The position numbers and the translations under genes were made by a program. Positions 16,692 to 24,729 of a DNA stretch of 64,000 nucleotides are shown piece by piece. Position 1 is the stretch's first letter; each line of letters starts with the position of its first letter. The notes under the pieces are model-generated. The model was not told the origin of the DNA. It made no database searches and saw only the letters and a list, made by a program, of their open reading frames with translations. Where the stretch lies: the NCBI GenBank assembly GCA_023415205.1, contig JAEZLR010000029.1, positions 62,001 through 126,000 on the forward strand, in the 5' to 3' direction. The DNA is from Bacillota bacterium. GTDB lineage: Bacteria; Bacillota; Clostridia; DSM-8532.

Positions 16692-18080
16692 TTATAGCTT
16701 CTTCCATTTAACGCCCTGGGGTGTATCCATTAGCTCAATACCCATGGCTTTGAGTTTGTCACGGATTTCGTCGGAGAGCTTCCAGTTCTTTTCCTTACGG
16801 GCCTGCTGTCTTTGATTGATAAGATTCTCTATCTCCTCATCTACCTCATAGACGTCTTCCGTTTTGGGCTCGGCCACCGAAACGCCCAGGCCGAAAACAG
16901 TGTCCATCTTCTCAAGAAGGGTGAAAATTTGTTGGGATTTATCCGGATACCGTACAAGCGTCCAGGCCACCCCGAGGGCTTTAGGGATATTGAGGTCGTC
17001 ATTGATGGCTTCCTCAAAATCTGCCAGGAAGCCATCCAGCACATTCTGTGGAATGTCACTGGTCCCGGTCTTATGGGCGAGAGCCCCTTCAATAAAGCGG
17101 TCAAAGGAAACCTGGGCAGCCTGCATAACCTCCCATGTGAAGTTGAGCTTGTTCCTGTAATGGGCATTCAGGCACATATAGCGAAAGGCTAGTGGATTAT
17201 AGCCCTTGTCTTTCAAATCAGCAATGGTATAGGTATTGCCAAGGCTCTTTGACATTTTGCCATTATTGACCATCATAAATTCTCCATGGAGCCAATAATT
17301 GACGGCAGGCTTGCCTAATAAAGCTTCGGATTGAGCAATTTCATTTTCGTGGTGTACCGGAATGTGATCCACACCTCCCGTATGGATATCAAACTGATCC
17401 CCCAGGTATTTTTGCCCCATGGCCGAGCATTCAATATGCCATCCGGGGTAACCCATGCCCCAGGGGCTTTCCCATTGCATAATATGTTCCTTAGGCGCCT
17501 TTTTCCATAGGGCAAAATCAGCAGGATGACGCTTCTCCTCATTGACCTCTACCCTGGCCCCTGCAATCTGATCCTCCAGATTCAATCGGGACAGCTTGCC
17601 ATACTCTTCAAACTTCGCGATATCAAAATAGATGCCATCGTTGGTTTCATAGGCGTATCCTTTTTCTAGAAGGCCCTCCACAAAGGATATCATCTCCTTG
17701 ATATGGTCGGTGGCCTTAGGGATAATCTCAGGTTTATCAATATGAAGTGCCTTAATATCCTTTAAGAAGATATCGGTATAATACTCGGCGATTTCCCAGG
17801 GGGTTTTCTTTTGCTCCCTGGCACCCTTAACCATTTTGTCCTCACCCTCATCCTCATCAGAAACCAAATGTCCCACATCGGTGATGTTCATGGCATGAAT
17901 AAGGGTATAGTCGTTGTATTTGAGCACCCTTCTTAAAATATCCATAAAGACATAGGTTCTCAGGTTTCCAATATGGGCGTAGTTGTAAACGGTAGGCCCA
18001 CAGGAATAGAGGTTTACCGTTCCTGGGTTTAATGGAACAAATTCTTCCTTCTGGCGGGTTAATGTATTATAAAGTTTCAT
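16692..18080 (-). CDS. cysS: Cysteinyl-tRNA synthetase
   Basis: Charges tRNA-Cys with cysteine. The protein (462 residues) has the class I signature CGPTVYNYAHIGNLRT with zinc-ligand Cys, the GYPGWHIECSAMG zinc site, HHENEIAQSEA and KMSKSLGN. ATG at 18080 has AGGAG 7 nt upstream; extending the frame would overlap cysE. The neighbouring cysE makes O-acetylserine, the cysteine precursor, so the operon couples cysteine synthesis to its use in translation. Confidence 0.97.
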   Translation of the reverse strand: MKLYNTLTRQKEEFVPLNPGTVNLYSCGPTVYNYAHIGNLRTYVFMDILRRVLKYNDYTLIHAMNITDVGHLVSDEDEGEDKMVKGAREQKKTPWEIAEYYTDIFLKDIKALHIDKPEIIPKATDHIKEMISFVEGLLEKGYAYETNDGIYFDIAKFEEYGKLSRLNLEDQIAGARVEVNEEKRHPADFALWKKAPKEHIMQWESPWGMGYPGWHIECSAMGQKYLGDQFDIHTGGVDHIPVHHENEIAQSEALLGKPAVNYWLHGEFMMVNNGKMSKSLGNTYTIADLKDKGYNPLAFRYMCLNAHYRNKLNFTWEVMQAAQVSFDRFIEGALAHKTGTSDIPQNVLDGFLADFEEAINDDLNIPKALGVAWTLVRYPDKSQQIFTLLEKMDTVFGLGVSVAEPKTEDVYEVDEEIENLINQRQQARKEKNWKLSDEIRDKLKAMGIELMDTPQGVKWKKL

Positions 18081-18090
18081 CGGCTCACTC

Positions 18091-18801
18091 CTATTCTTTT
18101 GAGGAAGTTTTTTCTTTATCACAGGGTAGGTTCAGATTAATTTTTGTCTTCATATCGTTAAAGAGCTTCTCATAGGTATTAAGCTCTCCTCGCATTTTTT
18201 CCAGTTCGCCCCTAAGCCGGCAGAATTCCTGAGAAACAGGATCGGGAATATGTATCTGGTCCAGCTCAAAGCTCTCACGGATTTTTGAGTCCCCGCGTTT
18301 TACGGCACGTCCGGGCACGCCCACAACCGTCGTATCCGGCTCCACCTCGTTAAGCACAACAGCATTGGCTCCGATTTTGGCGTTGTCTCCCACCTTAAAG
18401 GGGCCCAAAATCTTGGCACCGGTGCTAATGAGCACATTGTTGCCAATAGTAGGGTGTCTTTTACCCTTATCCTTTCCCGTTCCACCCAGGGTAACACCGT
18501 GATAGAGGGTGCAATAATCCCCTATCTCAGCAGTCTCGCCAATCACAACACCCATACCGTGGTCAATGAACAGACATTTTCCTATGGTGGCACCGGGATG
18601 AATCTCTATGCCGGTTCTATGCCTTGCCCATTGTGAAATGGCTCTGGCAATGAAATACATCCCTCGTTTATGGAACCAGTGCGCCCTACGGTACATACGT
18701 ATGGCCTTATATCCCGGGTATTGCAGAACAACCTGCCACACGCTACGTGCGGCGGGATCACGATCCATGATTGATTTTGCTTCCTCATACCATCTTAACA
18801 T
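18091..18801 (-). CDS. cysE: Serine O-acetyltransferase
   Basis: Acetylates serine with acetyl-CoA in the first step of cysteine synthesis. The 236-residue protein has the N-terminal helical part and a left-handed beta-helix of hexapeptide repeats (IEIHPGATIGKCLFIDHGMGVVIGETAEIGDYCTLYHGVTLGG, then KRHPTIGNNVLISTGAKILGP). It is the short Bacillus-type form with a charged helical tail after 190. GGGTGA lies 6 nt before the ATG. It opens the cysE-cysS-radA-disA operon. No T-box leader was seen in the 130 nt upstream. Confidence 0.95.
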   Translation of the reverse strand: MLRWYEEAKSIMDRDPAARSVWQVVLQYPGYKAIRMYRRAHWFHKRGMYFIARAISQWARHRTGIEIHPGATIGKCLFIDHGMGVVIGETAEIGDYCTLYHGVTLGGTGKDKGKRHPTIGNNVLISTGAKILGPFKVGDNAKIGANAVVLNEVEPDTTVVGVPGRAVKRGDSKIRESFELDQIHIPDPVSQEFCRLRGELEKMRGELNTYEKLFNDMKTKINLNLPCDKEKTSSKE

Positions 18802-18837
18802 TGCGTTTCACCCTAATGATGATGTAGTTTACACATA

Positions 18838-18866
18838 ATTATACACATTATGATGGCTTCTAGGAA
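18838..18866 (-). promoter_or_regulatory. Candidate promoter of the cysE operon
   Basis: The minus strand shows TATAAT (complement of 18838-18843) with a weak -35 TTCCTA 17 nt upstream. It lies 37-65 nt before the cysE ATG. The -10 is perfect but the -35 matches only 3 of 6. Confidence 0.45.
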
Positions 18867-18965
18867 GTCGTGTTTTAACTTAAATTCCCTTACGAAATAA
18901 AAGAGCGAAATATTTAAGCTATAGCACTGCCTTAAAAACAAAGCCTTTGTAGGAATAGGCAGAAT

Positions 18966-18996
18966 AAAAAAAGAGCAATCTCTAGAAGACTGCTCC
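18966..18996 (-). terminator. Terminator after coaW
   Basis: On the minus strand GAGCAGTCT/AGATTGCTC forms a 9-bp stem with a 5-nt loop, followed by TTTTTTTATT. It starts 10 nt after the coaW stop codon. Confidence 0.85.
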
Positions 18997-19004
18997 GTGT
19001 TTTA

Positions 19005-19844
19005 TTATATAGCTTTTGTATGAATTCCTGTGGTAGTGACCAGTGTTGCTCCCGCGGCCGTTGCAAATTCGGCATGAGGGGGGATGTGATAATTGATTTT
19101 AAAGAGTTGGGACAGGCTGTCAAAAACACCTTTGGCTTGGGGGACATTGGTGAGGTTTCCGGTAAGTACCACGTTGTTGACCTTCTCATTGCGGGCGGCA
19201 AATACGGCCAATGTACCAATGGTTTGAAAGACCAGATTGATAATGCCCAGAGCCACGTCAGCCTTGGTGGCCAGATCCAGAGTTTTCCCAAAATTGGAGG
19301 CCGTCGTTTCAGGGGGAAGATTGACAAGACTGTCATGGGTGATATCCGCAATGCTCAGATCAATATGGCTCAAGTCTCCCTCATTGGCAGTTTCAATAAT
19401 ATCATCAAAATTTCTGATATTCAGCATCCTGTTGGACAAGCCCAAAAGGGTTCCTCCCCCCACACCTGTGCCACCCAGATGGGAGGCATGACTGCCATCG
19501 GCAACAATAAAGGCCGTCCCTGTTCCCATACTGACAATGATCGCCTTGGACAAGTTGCTCAAAAAAAGTCCACCAAGGCCTATGGCCAGGAATTCATCCA
19601 CTTTATAGGTAGGGATCCCGAAGATTTTTTCATTGATGAAAGAAGCTCCCACACCTGTCATCATAATTCTGTCCACCTCTGTTAACTGAAGACGGTTTTC
19701 TGTCAGAAACCTGCCGAGGGCTCCATATACTGATGATACAGGGTCTGTCGCCTTAACCAGGAAGGGGCTAAACAGTCTATCCTGAAAAAAGCCTACAATC
19801 TTGGTGGTGCTTCCCCCTATGTCTATCCCTATAACTCTGCTCAT
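19005..19844 (-). CDS. coaW: Type II pantothenate kinase
   Basis: Phosphorylates pantothenate, the first step of coenzyme A synthesis. The 279-residue protein has the ASKHA-fold phosphate loop GIDIGGSTTK at 5-14, SMGTGTAF near 105, GGTGVGGGTLLGL near 123 and VVLTGNLTN near 221, as in the staphylococcal/eukaryotic-like PanK-II rather than CoaA or CoaX. This type is not inhibited by CoA in Staphylococcus. It follows an ECF substrate-binding gene by 25 nt, which suggests that the transporter brings in pantothenate. Confidence 0.92.
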   Translation of the reverse strand: MSRVIGIDIGGSTTKIVGFFQDRLFSPFLVKATDPVSSVYGALGRFLTENRLQLTEVDRIMMTGVGASFINEKIFGIPTYKVDEFLAIGLGGLFLSNLSKAIIVSMGTGTAFIVADGSHASHLGGTGVGGGTLLGLSNRMLNIRNFDDIIETANEGDLSHIDLSIADITHDSLVNLPPETTASNFGKTLDLATKADVALGIINLVFQTIGTLAVFAARNEKVNNVVLTGNLTNVPQAKGVFDSLSQLFKINYHIPPHAEFATAAGATLVTTTGIHTKAI

Positions 19845-19869
19845 TGTATTACCCCCTTAAAGGCGCCTG

Positions 19870-20502
19870 TTATGAGTGCTTACGTATCTTGTCGATAGCC
19901 AAGACCACAGGAGCCGATATAAGTGCTGCCATGAGGGCTTCGGCGAGCATATTGAGAAGCACACCTCCAAAAATAAGAGCCAACGCGCTTGTTACCACAA
20001 GGGTCTGCCCTTGTGCCTCAGCAGCCTTTACCAGGGCATCCACATATCGTTCTGCATAAAGAACATAAATCATCCCCAATACCCCGATGGTGTTGGTGAG
20101 GGTTCCTGCCAGAGCCCCGATAACAACCGAAATACTCTTATTCTTAAGAGCCTTCTTAATACCCACATAGACGAAATATGCCACAATACCGATTAAAATA
20201 CGCGGAACCACAGAAACCAGTGGATTTAAGAAAAAAACAGATGTGGGCATGGCCGCATAGACCGTGGCTGCATTATAAATGCTGGACAGTCCAAAGATGA
20301 GTCCCACAAAGCCGCCTACAAAAGGGCCCTCCAGAATAGCGGCGATGATGACGGGGATGTGCATGGTTGTAATGGTGATGGGACCAATAGGAATATAGCC
20401 AAGGGAAGGAATAAAACTCAGAAGTATGGCGAAAGCTGATAGGATGCCAGTAATGGCAATTCTTCTCGTATTCATACGAGATTTGCTTGTTGATTTTTCC
20501 AT
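19870..20502 (-). CDS. ECF transporter S component, probably for pantothenate (PanT-like)
   Basis: An integral membrane protein of 210 residues with about six hydrophobic segments and the S-component features: ITGILSAFAILLSFIPSLGYIPIGPITITTMHIPVIIAAILEGPFVGGFVGLIFGLSS. Such proteins bind a vitamin and dock onto a shared energising module that is encoded elsewhere. The pantothenate assignment rests on operon context with coaW rather than on a binding-site motif. GGAGGT lies 5 nt before the ATG. Confidence 0.85.
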   Translation of the reverse strand: MEKSTSKSRMNTRRIAITGILSAFAILLSFIPSLGYIPIGPITITTMHIPVIIAAILEGPFVGGFVGLIFGLSSIYNAATVYAAMPTSVFFLNPLVSVVPRILIGIVAYFVYVGIKKALKNKSISVVIGALAGTLTNTIGVLGMIYVLYAERYVDALVKAAEAQGQTLVVTSALALIFGGVLLNMLAEALMAALISAPVVLAIDKIRKHS

Positions 20503-20817
20503 GGGTTACCTCCGTTCTCATTCCCTTTATCAGGGATATAAGTCGAATGATTGATTAATATAGGAATTAATGTGTCCGGTTTTATCTAGAAATACCGGCT
20601 AGGATAATCATATCAGAAAACAATCCCACCTTCAATCGCTGAAAATGCCATATTCATCCACCAGTCCGAAATATTGTTTGAGTGATTCTGCATAATAAAA
20701 TGTGGGCGCAAAAAGCTGTTTCTTTTCATGAAATGATCAATTTCTATAAATTATGATTGAGTGTGGCCTATGTTTTTATGTTAAGATATATCTAAAATAG
20801 ATAAATGGGTGATTTTC
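20503..20817. other. Divergent intergenic region, no gene seen
   Basis: About 315 nt between the divergent S-component and lipid-kinase-like genes. No coding frame, tRNA or clear riboswitch was found. A weak + strand promoter (TTGAGT near 20757 with TTAAGA about 18 nt on) and small palindromes are all that can be seen. Confidence 0.5.
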
Positions 20818-21708
20818 TTGCATCATGTTTTTATAGTCAATCCCAAAGCCGGTAAGGGCAGAGCCCTGTTGATGGTTGAAAAAATACATGCACGATTCAA
20901 AGAGAGCTCTGAAACTTATGAGATTAAAATTACTGAAGCCCCTGGCCATGGAGAGGCCCTCGCCAGGCAGATGGCTCTAGAAAATAAAAAGCTTCGTTTA
21001 TACTCGGTGGGTGGTGACGGTACATTGAATGAAATTGTCAATGGGCTTGCCGGGACAGACACCGAGTTGGGCATCATTCCCTGCGGTTCCGGGAACGATA
21101 CGGTGCGTTCACTCTATACGGTTACAGACCCCGTTCAGCTTATTGACCTTCTCCCCTCTTCCCCTTCCACAACCGTGGACATGGGTAAGGTCAACGACAA
21201 ATATTTTCTAAATATTGCCTCTATTGGTTTTGATGCAGAGGTCGTCCTAAAGAGCAGGCTTTTCCGCCGTTCTCCGCTGATCTCGGGCTCCATGGCCTAT
21301 ATTTTGGGTGTTCTTGCCACCTTGATTCGCCTTAAGAAGTATAAGCTTCGGATTGCTTATAAAGAGCTTCCCGTAAAAGAAAAAGATGTGCTTTTGGCCA
21401 TTTTCGCTAATGGCTCCTATTACGGAGGCGGCATGAAATCAGCCCCTGGGGCCAAGATGGATGACGGACTGCTGGATTTCTACGAAGTGGAAGCCCTGCC
21501 TCGCCTTAAAATTTTTCGCTTTTTCCCGCTCTTTCAGAAAGGGAAGCACGAGACCATGAAAGAAGTTACCATCCTGCGGGGTACTCAGGTAATCATAGAA
21601 AGTGATCAGCCCTTCCCCATGAACATGGATGGAGAGATACATATGGAGAGCCGGGTATCAGTAGAAATCCTCCCCGGATTTTTCAAAATCATCGTCCCTC
21701 AGACATAG
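20818..21708 (+). CDS. Diacylglycerol kinase-family lipid kinase (DagK/YegS type)
   Basis: Phosphorylates a lipid diacylglycerol-type substrate on the cytoplasmic membrane face. The protein (296 residues) has FIVNPKAGKGR at the start, the nucleotide motif GGDGTLNEIVNGL near 70, IIPCGSGNDTVRSL near 91 and the C-terminal MNMDGE segment. TTG at 20818 is preferred because GGGTGAT, complementary to the 16S tail, lies 5 nt upstream and the product then begins like its relatives; a GTG at 20809 overlaps that site. Its last 20 bases overlap the convergent cysQ. Confidence 0.9.
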   Translation: MHHVFIVNPKAGKGRALLMVEKIHARFKESSETYEIKITEAPGHGEALARQMALENKKLRLYSVGGDGTLNEIVNGLAGTDTELGIIPCGSGNDTVRSLYTVTDPVQLIDLLPSSPSTTVDMGKVNDKYFLNIASIGFDAEVVLKSRLFRRSPLISGSMAYILGVLATLIRLKKYKLRIAYKELPVKEKDVLLAIFANGSYYGGGMKSAPGAKMDDGLLDFYEVEALPRLKIFRFFPLFQKGKHETMKEVTILRGTQVIIESDQPFPMNMDGEIHMESRVSVEILPGFFKIIVPQT

Positions 21709-22465
21709 GCTCTAGAAAGCTTGTATCCAGTTTATTTTCCAATCTGTTAAGAATATAAAATCCTGTGGGATTCTCAGGGTTGGGTTTATTATACTCGAAG
21801 ACATTGTCCTCAATGCCTAAAAATAGTCCTCCGGCCTCCGAGGTGATGATCTCCATTGCCCCGGTATCCCATTCCATGGTCCTTCCAAAGCGATAATAAA
21901 CCTCCACATCACCCCTTGCCAAAAGACAGCCCTTATAAGCGCTTCCTGCAATAATTACATGCGTAATGCCATTGACCTTGATGAGCCTGTCCATTTCAGG
22001 GGCATGGTAAGAGCGGCTTTTTGCAAGACGGACATCGCCAATTCGCCGGGAAACACTAAGACGCTTTGTGACACCGTTTATTACTGAATAAGCCCCCATA
22101 TCTTTTGCAGCATAGTACATTTCATCCAGAACCGGTACGTAAATAACTCCAAGAATAGGCCTGCCTTCTTCTACAAGGGCTATATTCACAGTAAACTCGC
22201 CATTTCGCTTGATATACTCCCTGGTCCCATCCAAGGGATCTACGATAAAGCACATCCTTGATTCAAGGCGCTTCAGATTGTCAGCCGATTCCTCCGCCAG
22301 GACAGGAATATCCGGATAATCCGCAAGAAGACCTTTGACAATCACCTCATTGGCCTTTTTGTCAGCTTCTGTTACCGGGGACAAATCCTCCTTATATTCC
22401 ACCTCAGAAGGTGAGGTATAAAGCTTAAGTATTTCTTTTCCGGCTTCTTTGGCCAGTTCTGTCAT
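21689..22465 (-). CDS. cysQ: 3'(2'),5'-bisphosphate nucleotidase CysQ
   Basis: Removes the 3' phosphate of PAP, a by-product of sulfate assimilation and of 4'-phosphopantetheine transfer. The 258-residue protein is a magnesium-dependent inositol-monophosphatase-fold enzyme: VLAEES (about 56-61), FIVDPLDGTREYIKRNGEFTVNIAL (about 73-97) and EWDTGAMEIITSEAGG. The ribosome site before this ATG is weak; the frame stays open for 11 more codons (LIKKDILRR), which would resemble the usual N-terminal helix, but only non-standard starts are available there. Confidence 0.9.
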   Translation of the reverse strand: MTELAKEAGKEILKLYTSPSEVEYKEDLSPVTEADKKANEVIVKGLLADYPDIPVLAEESADNLKRLESRMCFIVDPLDGTREYIKRNGEFTVNIALVEEGRPILGVIYVPVLDEMYYAAKDMGAYSVINGVTKRLSVSRRIGDVRLAKSRSYHAPEMDRLIKVNGITHVIIAGSAYKGCLLARGDVEVYYRFGRTMEWDTGAMEIITSEAGGLFLGIEDNVFEYNKPNPENPTGFYILNRLENKLDTSFLEPMSEGR

Positions 22466-22515
22466 TCTTCTCAGGATATCTTTTTTAATCAGGACCCATC
22501 ACTCTCTTCTTTCGT

Positions 22516-22773
22516 CTATAGCAATTTAATATAATTCTTTCTATCATAAGCCATGGTAATTCTATAGGCCTCTCTCACCGGACAACCATAGGCCACGCTG
22601 GTACTGACGACCTGACTCAAGTACTCCTCAGGGAAAAGGAGGCAATACCCACAACCTGTTTTGGTCACCTTGCACGGGGTTGATATAACCTGAAAAACAA
22701 TCCCCCTCTGTTCAAAAACACGGCATACTCTATAAGCATAATTCCCTGAATCATAAAGTGCAATACAATCCAC
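22516..22773 (-). CDS. Small DUF3343-like protein with CGYC motif
   Basis: An 85-residue protein from the GTG at 22773, which has AAAGGG 8 nt upstream. The order MDCIALYDSGNYAYRVCRVFEQRGIVFQVISTPCKVTKTGCGYCLLFPEEY matches the layout of DUF3343 (putative Se/S carrier-like) proteins: an N-terminal strand-helix that recognises a residue pair, a VISTP strand and a GCGYC turn. The function of that family is not established. It lies 50 nt upstream of cysQ in the same direction, which fits a sulfur-metabolism setting. Earlier in-frame starts exist but lack a ribosome site. Confidence 0.65.
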   Translation of the reverse strand: MDCIALYDSGNYAYRVCRVFEQRGIVFQVISTPCKVTKTGCGYCLLFPEEYLSQVVSTSVAYGCPVREAYRITMAYDRKNYIKLL

Positions 22774-23107
22774 AACATACACCCTTTGCTCATTTTCATA
22801 GTATATGCTATTCCATGGGACTGCAACATGCCACAAAAAAGCGTGTCCTATTGAAAAAATCTTTTGTCCATCTTGGTCTTTTTATAGAGGGTCATAGGAT
22901 AATAACAAGATTGATGGTGTAATCTGTAAGATCAGGAAACCATCATGAGCCTCAGACTATTCGGGAGGATGTGATGTCCTGCTTTCAATAGATAAGGTAA
23001 TTAGGCTCTAAGCAGGATAATAATTCCACGTAACAATTTAAATAAAATGTTGTTTATGGGGCTAAAGCAGTTTTACCACTGAAAGATCCCTTTATAACAT
23101 CTTTTAT

Positions 23108-23668
23108 TTAAAATTGAACAAGAGAATATAACTCATCCTTTTGGTCCTGATTAACGCCGATGTAGCGAAGGGTTATGGATTGGGAGCTATGATTAAAGGT
23201 GTCCATAATCAATCCTATGTTATATTTGGACATTTTGTAAGTCCAGTAACCCCAGGTTTTCCTCAGGCTATGCGTACCAAAGTTCTCAATGCCTATTAGC
23301 ACCGCAGCCTCCTTTAGAACACGGTAAGCTTGGATTCTGCCGATATAGTTTCCTTTTTTGCTAGGAAAAAGGTAATCGTCAAGAGATAATTTATGTTCCT
23401 TAATATAGGGGATAATGACCTTGCGTAAAGCGGCATTCAGCTTAATTTTCTTCTCTTTTTTTGTCTTCCGTTCCTTAATAACCAGATAATCCTTGAACCC
23501 GTTGGATGAAGTTAGAATATCCTTAACTTTAAGCGGCAGGATATCACTGATTCTTAAACCAGTATTTAATCCAAACTTCATCATGAGTCCAAATTTCGGG
23601 TCCTTTCCGTTAAGGTAATGATACATCTGTTGGATCTTAGTTTTATTTCTGATAGGTTCAACTGTCAT
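23108..23668 (-). CDS. Catalytic-domain-only tyrosine recombinase
   Basis: A 186-residue site-specific recombinase that consists only of the catalytic domain. The active-site set is complete: R39 (NTGLRISD), a basic beta-hairpin with K68/K70, H133-S-L-R136, H160 (FNHSS) and the nucleophile Y169 (RYIG). It lacks the N-terminal core-binding domain of phage integrases, like the Fim-type invertases of about 200 residues. It is solitary, with 270 and 530 nt of non-coding DNA on either side and no phage genes. Candidate roles are inversion of a nearby switch, or a remnant integrase; no target repeat was identified. Confidence 0.88.
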   Translation of the reverse strand: MTVEPIRNKTKIQQMYHYLNGKDPKFGLMMKFGLNTGLRISDILPLKVKDILTSSNGFKDYLVIKERKTKKEKKIKLNAALRKVIIPYIKEHKLSLDDYLFPSKKGNYIGRIQAYRVLKEAAVLIGIENFGTHSLRKTWGYWTYKMSKYNIGLIMDTFNHSSQSITLRYIGVNQDQKDELYSLVQF

Positions 23669-23822
23669 AAATATCCCCTCTATGCAATGTATTTATAATT
23701 AATCATATAAAATGTATCATTTACTTTCAATCTATTTTTACATTTTTTCTTTCATGTCATCCTGCATAAACTAATTATTATAAGGACTTTCTAATATGAT
23801 TCAATGTAATACTTTATTTAAT

Positions 23823-23851
23823 TTGTTACATTAAAAATGTTGAATTATAGT
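23823..23851 (+). promoter_or_regulatory. Candidate promoter of a non-coding transcript
   Basis: TTGTTA at 23823-23828 and TATAGT at 23846-23851 are separated by 17 nt. The expected start is near 23858. No gene follows before the terminator at 24007-24040. Confidence 0.4.
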
Positions 23852-23857
23852 AATTTT

Positions 23858-24040
23858 AACTTTATTGAGGTATTTAAGCTATGCCTAGCTATTTCTGATA
23901 ATATTATTTTTTATTGTTATTCAACACTAGAAAAGATAGAAACCCATGATTATAGGCCAAAAGAAGGAAGATCCTATCATTAGCTATTGGGAGGCATAGG
24001 GATGTAGGATAGGCTGCTAAAGCATTGCCTACCCTTTTTT
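23858..24040 (+). ncRNA. Candidate structured RNA or leader upstream of cheW
   Basis: A gene-free stretch of about 180 nt runs from a plausible promoter to a strong terminator. It contains a hairpin at about 23946-23983 (ATGATTATAGG pairing with CCTATCAT) and ends with GGATAGGC/GCCTACCC (24007-24014 with 24027-24034, 7 of 8 paired) followed by six T. The terminator loop holds an inner TGCT/AGCA stem. I could not match it to a riboswitch class I know. It may be a small RNA, or a terminated leader for cheW-mcp beginning 163 nt downstream. The rest of 23669-24202 is AT-rich and empty, apart from a GCGGG/CCCGC hairpin near 24093-24111. Confidence 0.35.
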
Positions 24041-24202
24041 GTTATTAGGTATGGACATCCATGGGGTGCAATGGACTTTTTTACAGAAAAAAATGCGGGT
24101 ATCATTTCCCCGCTGTTTTTAATCAAGAGAAAGGAGATTTTGAGGTGATGGATTCACCTTATTCACACCAAGCAAGAGACATAAAAGAAGGGAGATGAAA
24201 AT

Positions 24203-24697
24203 ATGGCAGAAGTCTACGAGAATATACTGGATCTGGAGGAAGATACTCAGAGGGGAAGATTTCTAACCTTTATTCTCGGAAAAGAGACCTATGGTCTTGA
24301 AATCAAATACGTTAAGGAAATTATAGGTATCCAGGCCATTACCGAGATACCTGAGTTGCCCTCCTATGCCAAGGGCATTATTAACCTGCGCGGAAAAATC
24401 ATTCCGTTAATGGATGTGCGACTGAGATTTAAAAAGGAACCGAAGGAATACAATGACAGAACCTGTGTGATTGTGATAGAAATCAATCAGCTTTCCATAG
24501 GGCTTATTGTTGATAGTGTTTCCGAGGTTATAACCATCCCGGAGGAAGGAATCGTTGACCCTCCCAAAATGCATTCAGGCTTCAATAACCGTTACATCAA
24601 GAATATTGGCAAGGTGGGAAGCGATGTCAAGCTACTGCTTGATTGTGAAATGCTGCTTACAGAGGACGAACTGGAAGTTTTAGGCGGGGTAATATAA
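24203..24697 (+). CDS. cheW: Chemotaxis coupling protein CheW
   Basis: Links chemoreceptors to the kinase CheA. The 164-residue protein is a single CheW domain: FLTFILGKETYGLEIKYVKEIIG, then ITEIPELPSYAKGIINLRGKIIPLMDVRLRF with the conserved NLRG loop, and GLIVDSVSEVITI. AAGGGAGATG precedes the ATG at a good distance. It is followed 32 nt later by a chemoreceptor, so the pair probably works together. No cheA is in the window. Confidence 0.95.
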   Translation: MAEVYENILDLEEDTQRGRFLTFILGKETYGLEIKYVKEIIGIQAITEIPELPSYAKGIINLRGKIIPLMDVRLRFKKEPKEYNDRTCVIVIEINQLSIGLIVDSVSEVITIPEEGIVDPPKMHSGFNNRYIKNIGKVGSDVKLLLDCEMLLTEDELEVLGGVI

Positions 24698-24729
24698 GTA
24701 CAAAATAATATATAGGGGAGTATGACAAG

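Noticed and set aside
18802..18931. A T-box leader before cysE-cysS
   Set aside because: The region is too short and shows none of the T-box core motifs.
22891..23985. Inverted repeats around the recombinase as an invertible switch
   Set aside because: Only a short ATCCTAT match was found between the two flanks, too little to support an inversion site.
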